NCBI GenBank assembly: GCA_964606385.1
Contig: CAZSFZ010000003.1
Span: forward strand, 120,569-184,568
Reading direction: 5' to 3'
From: Aquincolibacterium sp964606385
GTDB lineage: Bacteria; Omnitrophota; Omnitrophia; Omnitrophales; Aquincolibacteriaceae
Length of the DNA stretch: 64,000 nucleotides
Below, in pieces: positions 25,589-32,801 of this stretch (position 1 is its first letter; every line of letters starts with the position of its first letter). A program made the translations under genes and the position numbers. The notes beneath the pieces are model-generated. The model did no database searches and was not told the origin of the DNA. It was given only the letters and a program-made list of their open reading frames with translations.

Positions 25589-27244
25589 ATGATCCAAACT
25601 AAAGTAAAAATAGCGGTTCTGGGCATCTTGTTCATTCTCTTTTCGATAGGTTTCCAGATCCAGGCTCCGGCCGAGTGGCAAAAACCTGCGCAACCCCCCG
25701 CCGCGGGAGGCCCTCTCACCTGCCTCGTCCCGCATCCGCTGGATCCCGCGAAATTCCTGACAGCATCGGAACACAGTATTTTTGAAAACAGCGCTGAAAA
25801 AACATGGCGGCCGCTGTGGTCCCAGGGCGACTCGAACTCGGCGATCCGGCACCTTTATGTCTTCCCGATCCTGCCATCCGTTATTTTTGCGATCACGGAC
25901 CGGGCGGTTTTTATGGGAGATCTGAAAAACGGGTCCTGGCGCCAGGTTTATCAAGCCAACGATAGAGACCCCCTCGCTTTCACCGTTCACCCGGAAAACC
26001 CCAATCGCTGGTTCCTGGGAACCCGGAAAGGTCTTTGGGAGTCGCATGACGCCGGAAAAACCTGGTCCCCTTCTGCGGCATTCCGAAGGGCAGGTCCTGT
26101 TTCACTTTTGATCTTTGACCGTGAGCGGCTTTTTCTTGCGGACGAAGGAACGCTTTATGTGATCCTGCCCGGAAACTCCGCGAGGCCCGTCCTGGATCTT
26201 TCCGGTCCGGAACCGGAGATTCCTGTCGCCGATACTTTGGGTCCCGAAACGGTCGCGGAGCCCGCGGACGGCAGCGTCAGGATCCACGACCTGATCTCTT
26301 CAAAGCGGGAGCCTCACGAGTGGTTCCTCGCGACAAGCCGGGGTCCTTTCCGAAGCGGTGATGGCGGGTACCGCTGGAACCCCATGCCGCAAAGCGGACT
26401 TCAAAGCCCTGTCATCCATCAACTCGCCTATTCCGGGAGGACAGGCACTCTTTATGCCGCGACACCGCGAGGGATCTACGCTTATGACGCGAAGGCAAGG
26501 GCATGGACGGGACTGTTCCGGGGGCTGGCCAAGGACCGCGCGCAGGGTCTCGCGGTACTCAATGAAGAACGGCTAATCGCGATCACCGAGGAAGGATTCG
26601 TACAATACCCCCTTCAACCCCCCATTCCCGAAACAACGCCTTCCCTCGCGATCTACCATCCTTCCGCTGCAACGCTTTCTCTTTTGCGGGAACTTCTCAA
26701 AAGGGAGCCCTCGGCCCGGGAGGTCCACAAACATGTGATCCGGTACGCCAACGTCGGGAACGGAAAGATCAAGCGCTGGCACGCCGAGTCGCGCCTCGCG
26801 GGACTCATGCCTTCCTTTTCTTTCGGAAAAAATCTTGATCGTAACGCTTCGATCACGACCTACAGCGGCAAATACATCACGGGCCCCGAGGACGTCAGTA
26901 AAGGCTGGGACGCGGACGTCAGTTGGGATCTTGGAGATACGATCTACAGCTCGGACCAGACTTCCATCGACTCGCGGGAAAAACTTATGGTCGAGCTTCG
27001 TAACGACCTGCTTTCCGAAGCGACCCGTATTTTTTACGAACGCCGGCGCCTTCAGATCGGCAGGGTCTTTACGCCTCCCGCCTCCGAGCAGGAACACCTG
27101 GAAAGCCTCCTGCGCATGGACGAGCTCACCGCGCTTCTGGATAGCATGACGGACGGTTTCTTCTCGAAAAAGATTGCGGGAATCTACCGGGAAAAGCCGG
27201 AGTTTGACAAGTTGTGGGTCTATCGACCTTCGGGGAACGGGTAA
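25589..27244 (+). CDS. Exported beta-propeller (BNR/Ycf48-like) protein
   Basis: The ATG at 25589 is chosen because AGGAGG (25576-25581) sits 7 nt upstream and the promoter lies just before it. The product has 551 aa and a signal peptide in residues 1-26 (hydrophobic core LGILFILFSIGF). Residues about 40-340 contain BNR-like repeats typical of sialidase/PSII-stability-type propellers: LWESHDAGKTWSPS, FRSGDGGYRWNP, LYAATPRGIYAYD. The remaining 200 residues are mostly charged and helical with no family recognised (for example SEATRIFYERRRLQ). It is likely periplasmic or on the cell surface. Its last codons and stop lie in a GGGAACG repeat (27230-27260), so the C-terminal SGNG is repeat-derived. 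Confidence 0.8.
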   Translation: MIQTKVKIAVLGILFILFSIGFQIQAPAEWQKPAQPPAAGGPLTCLVPHPLDPAKFLTASEHSIFENSAEKTWRPLWSQGDSNSAIRHLYVFPILPSVIFAITDRAVFMGDLKNGSWRQVYQANDRDPLAFTVHPENPNRWFLGTRKGLWESHDAGKTWSPSAAFRRAGPVSLLIFDRERLFLADEGTLYVILPGNSARPVLDLSGPEPEIPVADTLGPETVAEPADGSVRIHDLISSKREPHEWFLATSRGPFRSGDGGYRWNPMPQSGLQSPVIHQLAYSGRTGTLYAATPRGIYAYDAKARAWTGLFRGLAKDRAQGLAVLNEERLIAITEEGFVQYPLQPPIPETTPSLAIYHPSAATLSLLRELLKREPSAREVHKHVIRYANVGNGKIKRWHAESRLAGLMPSFSFGKNLDRNASITTYSGKYITGPEDVSKGWDADVSWDLGDTIYSSDQTSIDSREKLMVELRNDLLSEATRIFYERRRLQIGRVFTPPASEQEHLESLLRMDELTALLDSMTDGFFSKKIAGIYREKPEFDKLWVYRPSGNG

Positions 27245-27260
27245 AGGGAAACGGGGAACG
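27230..27260. repeat. GGGAACG repeats across the stop codon of the beta-propeller gene
   Basis: Copies GGGGAACGGG, AGGGAAACG and GGGGAACG run in tandem, and the TAA stop (27242-27244) lies inside them. A further copy, ACGGGGAACTGGAAACGG, lies at 27323-27340 within the next gene. Confidence 0.85.
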
Positions 27261-27292
27261 CCAACGAAAGAATCAAAAAAGGAGCCTTGAAA

Positions 27293-27829
27293 ATGGAGCA
27301 GCAAAAACCATCTGAAAAATATACGGGGAACTGGAAACGGTCGCCTTACCCTCGAAAATCGAATCCCTATCAGAAAAATGACAAAGACTCCATCCTTCCG
27401 GGCTTAACGGTAACGCATAAGCAGGCAACCGGCCCTGCCACTTCCGAAACGGGGCTCCTTGAGGCATCCTCTCCGGAAAAAATCAGCGATTTTAGGGATC
27501 TTCACATATGGAAATTGGGAAAAGAGATCGTGCTCGATGTGTACAGGGTCACGAAATCTTTTCCTTCGGAGGAACTTTACGGCTTAACAGCGCAAATGCG
27601 TCGGGCGGCCATTTCCATCCCCAGCAATATTTCGGAGGGTTTTAACCGCCGCTACACGAAAGACTATCAACGGTTTTTGTCCATTGCGTTGGGATCATGT
27701 GCGGAACTCGAAACGCAAGCAGAGGTCGGCAAAGACCTGGGATATCTTTCCCAGAACGGCTGTTCATTGCTTCTGGAAAAAACAGACCACGAGACGAGGA
27801 TGATACGAAGCCTGATGAACAAGCTTTGA
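27293..27829 (+). CDS. Four-helix-bundle protein (23S rRNA intervening-sequence protein family)
   Basis: ATG at 27293 with AAAGGAG 8 nt upstream, 178 aa. Residues about 66-178 match the four-helix-bundle family (TIGR02436-type): FRDLHIWKLGKEIVLDVY, LYGLTAQMRRAAISIPSNI then SEGF, and LGSCAELETQ. Family members are usually about 115-125 aa and start near the FRDLHIWK motif; the extra 62 N-terminal residues here are low-complexity and partly encoded by a heptamer repeat (27323-27340), so they are probably an added leader. The fold is related to Avd of diversity-generating retroelements, but no reverse transcriptase or template repeat is present. It is bracketed by heptamer repeats on both sides. 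Biological role of the family is not established. Confidence 0.88.
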   Translation: MEQQKPSEKYTGNWKRSPYPRKSNPYQKNDKDSILPGLTVTHKQATGPATSETGLLEASSPEKISDFRDLHIWKLGKEIVLDVYRVTKSFPSEELYGLTAQMRRAAISIPSNISEGFNRRYTKDYQRFLSIALGSCAELETQAEVGKDLGYLSQNGCSLLLEKTDHETRMIRSLMNKL

Positions 27830-27838
27830 TCGTTTTCT

Positions 27839-28897
27839 TCAACCGTTCCCCGTTCCCCGTTCCCCGCGCTTGGACATTCTGTCCAAGCGGAGCTGCCCAC
27901 ACGCCGCTTCCGTCTCCCGCCCCATGGTCTTGCGGAACGTGGAACGAACACCCAACCGCTCCAGGGTTTCGCGGAATTTTGTCATACGTTCCTGGGAAGG
28001 GGTCTTCCAGTCGATCTCCCGGATCGGATTGTAGGGAATGAGGTTGATCTTGGCCTGCAGAGGCTTGGCGATCTTGGCGACCGCCCTCGCGTCTTCTTCG
28101 GAATCATTCACGCCGTCGACTAAAGTGTATTCGAACGTAATGTCTCGCTTCAGATCCTGATGGATCTTTGCGAGCATTTTGATGAGTTCCTTGAGCGGGT
28201 ATTTCCGGTTATAGGGGATCAGCCGGCTCCGGACCGCGTCGTCCGGAGAATGAAGCGAGACGGACAGCCGAATACGTCCTTCGGTCTGTTTCACGAACTC
28301 ATAGATCTTTTCCGGGACTCCCGAGGTCGAAACCGTGATCTTGCGCCCCCCCATCTCAAAACCCCAGGACGCCGTAAGGACCTCGAGGGCTTTCATGACC
28401 TCGTCAAAATTATCGAGAGGTTCCCCCATCCCCATAAAAACCACGTTGGTGATCTTGCGTCCGGTCTCCCTCGCGATCCACGCGACCTGCTCGATGATCT
28501 CTCCGGCGGTCAGGTTCCGGAGCAGGCCTGTTTTCCCGCTCGCGCAAAAAGGGCAGCGGACCGCACAACCCAGTTGGGTCGAAACACAAACGGTCTCCCG
28601 GTCCCTTTGGGAGATCAGAACGCTTTCCAGAAAATGGCCGTCGGTCGTTTTAAAGAGGAACTTGGCCGTCCCTTCGCCCGCGGCGGCACGACCCTCTTCC
28701 ATCGAGAGCGCGGTCAGTCCGAAGCGAGCAGCCAGAAGGTCGCGGAGTTCTTTGGGAAGGGTCTTCATTTCCTCCCATGAGAGGATATGCTTTTTATAAA
28801 GCCATTCGAGGATCTGCTTGGCGCGGAATTTCGGAAGGCCGAGCGAGAGAACGAGAGCTTCGACCTCCGGAGGGGTGGAGCCATAGAGGGTTTTCAT
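27839..28897 (-). CDS. rlmN: 23S rRNA (adenine2503-C2)-methyltransferase / tRNA methyltransferase
   Basis: Radical SAM enzyme that methylates C2 of A2503 in 23S rRNA (and A37 in some tRNAs). The [4Fe-4S] motif is CAVRCPFC (C-x3-C-x2-C), followed by MGMGEPLDNFDEV, the SLHSPDD loop and the C-terminal catalytic Cys in EAACGQL. Start at ATG 28897 gives 352 aa, the family length; an in-frame GTG at 28930 would add 11 residues. The C-terminal ten residues (SKRGERGTGNG region) come from a heptamer repeat and are not part of the family. It is transcribed convergently with the four-helix gene, 9 bp apart. Confidence 0.96.
   Translation of the reverse strand: MKTLYGSTPPEVEALVLSLGLPKFRAKQILEWLYKKHILSWEEMKTLPKELRDLLAARFGLTALSMEEGRAAAGEGTAKFLFKTTDGHFLESVLISQRDRETVCVSTQLGCAVRCPFCASGKTGLLRNLTAGEIIEQVAWIARETGRKITNVVFMGMGEPLDNFDEVMKALEVLTASWGFEMGGRKITVSTSGVPEKIYEFVKQTEGRIRLSVSLHSPDDAVRSRLIPYNRKYPLKELIKMLAKIHQDLKRDITFEYTLVDGVNDSEEDARAVAKIAKPLQAKINLIPYNPIREIDWKTPSQERMTKFRETLERLGVRSTFRKTMGRETEAACGQLRLDRMSKRGERGTGNG
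27843..27868. repeat. CGTTCCC repeats at the 3' end of rlmN
   Basis: Three tandem reverse-complement copies (CCGTTCCCCGTTCCCCGTTCC) encode the last residues of RlmN, giving a GERGTGNG tail. They lie 14 bp from the four-helix gene's stop. Confidence 0.88.
27867..27889. terminator. Perfect 9-bp hairpin between the four-helix gene and rlmN
   Basis: CGCTTGGAC, five-base loop, GTCCAAGCG. It lies inside the 3' coding end of rlmN and 38 bp beyond the convergent four-helix gene. There is no long T-run on either side, so ending transcription is only a possibility. Confidence 0.4.
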
Positions 28898-28940
28898 TCT
28901 GTTTGCCGCCGGACTCAAAACGCCGCACACCGTACGACCA

Positions 28941-29921
28941 TTACATCCACTTTTTGATCCGCATCCAGACGGCCATGATCAGGGTGAGCGCCAGGGTCAG
29001 GATCACCACACCCCAGAATCCCTGCTCATGGTTCGCTCCCGGAATAACCCTGAAATTCATACCGTAGATGCTCGCGATCATCACGGCCGGCATGGCGAGC
29101 GTGGCCACGACCGTCAGGCGTTTCATGACCACGTTCAGCTCGCTGGAGAGATAAGAAAAATAAACTTCGAGCATGCTGGTCAGATGGTCGTGCATGCCGT
29201 TAGCCAGGGCCGAGATGCGGTAAAGATGGTCGCTGATATCGCGGAAATAGATCAGGTTTTTGGTTTTGATGAGACCCCCGGCGTTCCGGGTCAGGAAATG
29301 CAGGGTATCCCGTTGCGGGCCTACGATCCTTCGGAGCGTCGAGATGTCCTGTTTGAGCTGAAGGAGCGTCGCCAGTTTCTCACGAGAGGGGCTTTTGCTG
29401 AAAATATCCTTTTCCAGCACATCGACCTTTTGCTCATACTGATGAAAAACAGGCATGTAACGGTCCACGAGATGGTCCAGGATCATATGCGCCAAAACAT
29501 CCGCCCCTGAATTCATCACGGCGGATGTTTTCTGCTGGGTCTTCAGGATATCCTGCGTGAGGCTTTCGATCGGGGTCTTGTGGAACGTCACCACATAATT
29601 GGGACCCAAAAAAAGGTTAAGCTCGATCGTGGAAAGCTCCTTGTCGCCGTTCTTCTGGACGATCGTCAAGGCGTGAACCACGAGAAAAAGATATTCCTCG
29701 TAATCATCCACTTTCGGCTCGGAGTGGTCGTTGATGCAGTCCTCGACCGCCAGGGGGTGAAAGTTGAAGATCTCCACGAGCGAATCGCTTTCAAATTCGC
29801 TCGGATCCTCAAAATCAACCCAGAGAAGCGCGTCTTTTTCCGTCAAGGCCGTCAAAAGCCTCGCGCGGCTAAGATTCGTCTCGACCTGCCCGCCTTTTTT
29901 ATAAAGAAAACTTGTGATCAT
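28941..29921 (-). CDS. corA: CorA family divalent-cation channel
   Basis: Inner-membrane Mg2+/Co2+ channel, 326 aa. A long soluble, largely helical N-terminal domain is followed by two C-terminal transmembrane helices with the signature YGMNF at the end of the first, and the extracellular loop NHEQGFW. ATG at 29921 has GGAG 9-12 nt upstream. No Mg-responsive leader was recognised in the 160-bp gap. It lies just upstream of rlmN on the same strand (43 bp) and may be transcribed with it. Confidence 0.95.
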   Translation of the reverse strand: MITSFLYKKGGQVETNLSRARLLTALTEKDALLWVDFEDPSEFESDSLVEIFNFHPLAVEDCINDHSEPKVDDYEEYLFLVVHALTIVQKNGDKELSTIELNLFLGPNYVVTFHKTPIESLTQDILKTQQKTSAVMNSGADVLAHMILDHLVDRYMPVFHQYEQKVDVLEKDIFSKSPSREKLATLLQLKQDISTLRRIVGPQRDTLHFLTRNAGGLIKTKNLIYFRDISDHLYRISALANGMHDHLTSMLEVYFSYLSSELNVVMKRLTVVATLAMPAVMIASIYGMNFRVIPGANHEQGFWGVVILTLALTLIMAVWMRIKKWM

Positions 29922-29938
29922 CTTAAGCTCCGGTTCAT

Positions 29939-29950
29939 GGGGAACGGGGT
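29939..29950. repeat. Single GGGGAACGGGG copy upstream of corA
   Basis: A lone copy of the dispersed heptamer element, 18 bp in front of the corA start. Confidence 0.6.
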
Positions 29951-30052
29951 TATCTTACCAATCCTCCCTTGGGTTGGCGATATAAAAATCAACACCGGGC
30001 GGTCAACGGCCGGAGGCCTTCGAAATCGGTTCCTCCGAAAAGCTCTCTGCCT

Positions 30053-30058
30053 TATAAT
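30053..30058 (+). promoter_or_regulatory. Probable -10 box of the receiver-protein gene
   Basis: Perfect TATAAT 25 bp ahead of the start codon. The matching -35 position (TTCCTC at 30030-30035, 17 bp spacer) is weak. Confidence 0.5.
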
Positions 30059-30083
30059 GAAGCATCACACGGCGGGAGGGCAT

Positions 30084-30452
30084 ATGCCTAAAAAGGTCCT
30101 GATCATCGACGATGAGCCTGAGATCTGTAAAATGATCACGGAATTCCTCTTTGACGCGGGGTATGCCGCTTCCTACGCGCTGAACGGCCCCGACGGCCTG
30201 GCCATGATCAAAAAAGATCTCCCGTCGCTCGTACTCCTCGATATCGGCATGCCCGGCATGGACGGTATCGAAGTGATGCGCCTCCTCCGCGAACAATATC
30301 CCGCCTTGCCTGTGGTGGTCCTGACCGGTCACCGGGACACGGAGCCGGTCAAAAAAATGGCGGAGCTGGGCGCCTGCGAGTATTTGACCAAGCCGATCCA
30401 GCTGGACACGCTGCTCCATCAATTCGTGAAGGATCTGATCGGAAATCCCTGA
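30084..30452 (+). CDS. Stand-alone response-regulator receiver protein
   Basis: CheY-like single receiver domain, 122 aa. The acidic pocket is D9/D10, the phospho-acceptor is D53 in LVLLDIGMPGMDG, the switch Thr is in VVVLTGH and the conserved Lys in YLTKPIQ. ATG at 30084 has GGGAGGG 4-10 nt upstream. There is no output domain. No kinase gene is adjacent; the next gene, read convergently, encodes a PilZ protein, so a link to cyclic di-GMP control of motility or surface functions is a guess only. Confidence 0.93.
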   Translation: MPKKVLIIDDEPEICKMITEFLFDAGYAASYALNGPDGLAMIKKDLPSLVLLDIGMPGMDGIEVMRLLREQYPALPVVVLTGHRDTEPVKKMAELGACEYLTKPIQLDTLLHQFVKDLIGNP

Positions 30453-30477
30453 GGCTTCAAAGCGGCGGGGTTCGTTC

Positions 30478-30843
30478 TTACTTTTTCTTGTGCGCAATCA
30501 CGTAGGCGTGAATGGCTTCGCGGTCTTTCTTCTTCAACTTCAGAAACTCGACCCCCGAGCGGTAAAGGTCCTGCTCCAGAAATCCCGTATGCCGAACCAC
30601 CCCTTCTATGGTCACATACTGGCTTTGATCGTCCGGCATCAAAAAACTCACTTTAACCGGCGCGTCCTGAGGGATCCCTTCGTTGAAAGTCACAAGGAGC
30701 GCCCCGCCTTCTGAAATGTCCGAGATGCGCGTCTGGACCCCGACTTCCATATCGCGGAGGGGGCAAAAATAACGGGTGATCGCGTAAATGCTGACGCGAA
30801 CAAACTTTCTCCGGTCTTTAAAATCCTTGAATTCATCCGCCAT
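30478..30843 (-). CDS. PilZ domain protein (cyclic di-GMP binding)
   Basis: 121 aa. The c-di-GMP-binding motifs are both present: RRKFVR (R-x-x-x-R) near residues 12-16 and DISEGGALL (D-x-S-x-x-G) about 28 residues later, followed by the beta-barrel strands and the GVEFLKL C-terminal strand. ATG 30843 is preferred because GGAG lies 8 nt upstream; an in-frame GTG at 30855 would add four residues. It is a likely receptor for the second messenger that HD-GYP proteins degrade. It is convergent with the receiver gene and separated by 25 bp. Confidence 0.9.
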   Translation of the reverse strand: MADEFKDFKDRRKFVRVSIYAITRYFCPLRDMEVGVQTRISDISEGGALLVTFNEGIPQDAPVKVSFLMPDDQSQYVTIEGVVRHTGFLEQDLYRSGVEFLKLKKKDREAIHAYVIAHKKK

Positions 30844-30911
30844 GGAAATCTCCACGATTTTTACTTGCCACTATTTTCGGCCTTTTGGGCCCGGGTCTTA
30901 ACAAGATCTAG

Positions 30912-31484
30912 TCACTCCTCCTCAGAGATGATGCGCATCTCATTGTAAACAAGACCTTCCTCCGGGGACATGTTCTGCACGGCCACTTTCAGACGCTGTT
31001 TTTTCCCGACCTTGTACTTAGAAAGCTCAGGACAGAACTCGTAATGATGCCCCACCAGGACATCCCTCATAGCCTTGAGTTCTTTCTCCGCTTTGTCCTT
31101 CAAGGGCTTGTCCGCAAAATAGAGGATCGACTGAATGCAGGGAGCGCAGGCCGCGCCTTCCGGACACGGCGGGCACGGGGCCGGAGCGCAAAGCACCAGA
31201 TACGCGCTTGTGAAGAACTCCCGCTCTTCGGGCACCGTGTTCTTTGAAAGCTGTTCGAGAGTATAGCTCCGGCCCGGCACGAGCGGCTTGGCTTTAGGAT
31301 CCGCCGGAAGCAGTTCGACGGCGTTTTCATCCAGGAATGCCTCAGCAGGCGGATTTCCCACCGCAGGGGTCTCTTTAGCTTCGTCCATCGACGCGCTTGC
31401 GCTTCCGCAAACCATCGCTAAGTTTATACAAAAACAAAATAACGCTTTGACGCTGACCCGCATAACGGCTTTTTTAAACTGCAA
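30912..31484 (-). CDS. Exported cysteine-rich hypothetical protein
   Basis: 190 aa from a TTG start (31484) with a GGGGGG ribosome site; an ATG seven codons on is the alternative. Residues 1-32 are a signal peptide ending in SASA. The mature part is Pro/Glu/Ala-rich, then has the Cys cluster LCAPAPCPPCPEGAACAPC (about residues 100-118), and ends in a charged helical region (DKAEKELKAM and NMSPEEGLVYNEM). No family is recognised. The Cys pattern could bind metal or form disulfides in the periplasm. Confidence 0.7.
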   Translation of the reverse strand: MQFKKAVMRVSVKALFCFCINLAMVCGSASASMDEAKETPAVGNPPAEAFLDENAVELLPADPKAKPLVPGRSYTLEQLSKNTVPEEREFFTSAYLVLCAPAPCPPCPEGAACAPCIQSILYFADKPLKDKAEKELKAMRDVLVGHHYEFCPELSKYKVGKKQRLKVAVQNMSPEEGLVYNEMRIISEEE

Positions 31485-31522
31485 TATGGTTCCCCCCTTG
31501 TAAGACGCCTGAGCAATAAAAA

Positions 31523-31609
31523 CGGAGAGGGAGGGATTCGAACCCCCGAGACGCTTGCGCGCCTAACGGTTTTCAAGACCGCCGCATTCAACCGCTCTGC
31601 CACCTCTCC
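31523..31609 (-). tRNA. tRNA-Ser (UGA)
   Basis: 87-nt class II tRNA. Acceptor stem GGAGAGG pairs with CCTCTCC, D-arm GCAGAGCGGTTGAATGC, anticodon loop CTTGAAA (anticodon TGA), a long variable arm typical of Ser tRNAs, and T-loop TTCGAAT. The discriminator is G and CCA is not encoded. Confidence 0.96.
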
Positions 31610-31672
31610 ATCAAAAATCTATTGGTAGGGTGTGCTGTCCTGGCCACCTTTATTTTAAAAACAAGGCCAGGG

Positions 31673-31687
31673 CTGCCACCTCTCCAT
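31673..31687. repeat. 15-bp duplicate of the tRNA-Ser 5' end
   Basis: CTGCCACCTCTCCAT occurs at 31597-31611 (the first bases of tRNA-Ser, minus strand) and again here, 76 bp away. The sequence between (about 31639-31671) has a short GC-rich inverted repeat around an AT core. Confidence 0.8.
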
Positions 31688-31693
31688 TAACAC

Positions 31694-31764
31694 CCGGGAA
31701 ACGTTCCTCGGGGAACGGCTAACATTCAAACTCTTACGTTCTGCGCCACCCGTTTCCCGTTCCA
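31694..31764. repeat. GGGAAACG / GGGGAACG repeats downstream of tadA
   Basis: CGGGAAACGTTCCTCGGGGAACG (31694-31716) and CGTTTCCCGTTCC (31751-31763) form another inverted pair of the dispersed heptamer, immediately after the tadA stop. Confidence 0.8.
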
Positions 31765-31770
31765 CACGCC

Positions 31771-32274
31771 TCAGCGCTTCTCTTTCCTCAAATTCTTGAA
31801 AAATTCCGCAAGCAGGAACTTCGCGTCATCCGCCATGACCCCGCCGGTCACTTTCACGCGGTGGTTCAGCCGGTCGTCTTCCGTGATCCGGTAAAGGCTG
31901 TGGCACGCCCCGGCTTTCGCGTCACGCGCGCCGTAGACCAGATTCGTGCATTTGGTCATCACAAGCGCTCCCGCGCACATCGGGCACGGTTCGAGCGTCA
32001 CATAAAGCGTCGCTCCTTCCAAGGAGCCCCGGTGGTCACAGTGTTTGGGTTTCGCCTCAGGAAGCCCGCTTAAAGTCTCGGAGGCTTGCGTCAGCGCGAT
32101 CATTTCCGCGTGAGCCGTTGGATCCCGAAGCGTTTCCATCTGATTGTGGGCCCGCGCCACGATCCGGTTCTTCCAGACTACTACCGCCCCGACCGGCACC
32201 TCCCCCGCCTCAAGCGCGATCATCGCTTGTTTGATCGCTTCCTTCATGTAATGGTCGTGATGGGGCTTTTCCAT
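31771..32274 (-). CDS. tadA: tRNA-specific adenosine deaminase
   Basis: Zinc deaminase that converts A34 to inosine in tRNA-Arg(ACG). The catalytic motif is HAEMIAL (proton-shuttling Glu) and the zinc ligands are in PCPMCAGALV, with the family-typical YGARDAKAGA and FFKNLR C-terminus. 167 aa is normal. An insertion PEAKPKHCDHRGS precedes the second motif and is longer than in most TadA proteins. Its likely substrate tRNA-Arg(ACG) is encoded 213 bp upstream on the same strand. No strong ribosome site was seen. Confidence 0.93.
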   Translation of the reverse strand: MEKPHHDHYMKEAIKQAMIALEAGEVPVGAVVVWKNRIVARAHNQMETLRDPTAHAEMIALTQASETLSGLPEAKPKHCDHRGSLEGATLYVTLEPCPMCAGALVMTKCTNLVYGARDAKAGACHSLYRITEDDRLNHRVKVTGGVMADDAKFLLAEFFKNLRKEKR

Positions 32275-32445
32275 AAGAGGGGTTTATTATAGGTGTTTGA
32301 TAAGGGATTGCAAAAAACTTTAAGGAGGTGACAGGAGTCGGCAACAACATCCGGCAGGCCGGAAACCTACTGCTTCCGGCACTCCGCTCGGTCTTGACGA
32401 CCTTCGCTCCGGAGTTTCCAAGGCTCACCCCGATATAGACACAAA

Positions 32446-32485
32446 TTAAAACGGGTACAATCCAGAAGGACTGTACCCGTTTTAA
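32446..32485 (-). terminator. Rho-independent terminator of tRNA-Arg
   Basis: A perfect 14-bp stem (TTAAAACGGGTACA with its complement, 12-nt loop) begins 3 nt after the tRNA 3' end on the minus strand and finishes in TTTTAATTTG. It should separate tRNA-Arg from tadA transcription. Confidence 0.85.
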
Positions 32486-32487
32486 AT

Positions 32488-32561
32488 CGCGCCCGGCAGG
32501 AGTTGAACCTGCAACCCCCACATCCGTAGTGTGGTGCTCTATCCAATTGAGCTACGGGCGC
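32488..32561 (-). tRNA. tRNA-Arg (ACG)
   Basis: 74 nt. Acceptor GCGCCCG pairs with CGGGCGC, D-arm GCTCAATTGGATAGAGC, anticodon stem CCACA/TGTGG with loop CTACGGA (anticodon ACG), T-loop TTCAACT. A34 is expected to be changed to inosine by TadA. CCA is not encoded. Confidence 0.96.
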
Positions 32562-32801
32562 AAACCACATTAATTTTTTATTCTATAATGCTTGTTCGCG
32601 ACCAGTCCTTTAGGACAGGCGCAAACTGTTTTAACTTATTATATTCATTACACTTAAAGATCTTAGAGGGTATCGGTGTTTGACCGTTCGCCCCTCACCG
32701 AGGATCGGCCCGAAAACATGCAAGCAAGGCAAACCATTCCTAAAGAGGGCGTTATTATACGCATTTTAGGGGGAAATGCAAAAATTGTTCCATGGAATCA
32801 T

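Noticed and set aside
27293..27829. The four-helix gene as Avd of a diversity-generating retroelement
   Set aside because: No reverse transcriptase, template repeat or variable repeat was found within reach.
3471..31764. Heptamer repeats as a CRISPR array
   Set aside because: Units are seven bases long and tandem or inverted without spacers, and no cas genes were seen.
32700..32770. Resemblance to a cyclic di-GMP-I (GEMM) riboswitch: GGCAAACCATTC then AAAGAGGG on the plus strand
   Set aside because: The ACGCAAAGCC half and the second stem are missing, and no plus-strand gene follows.
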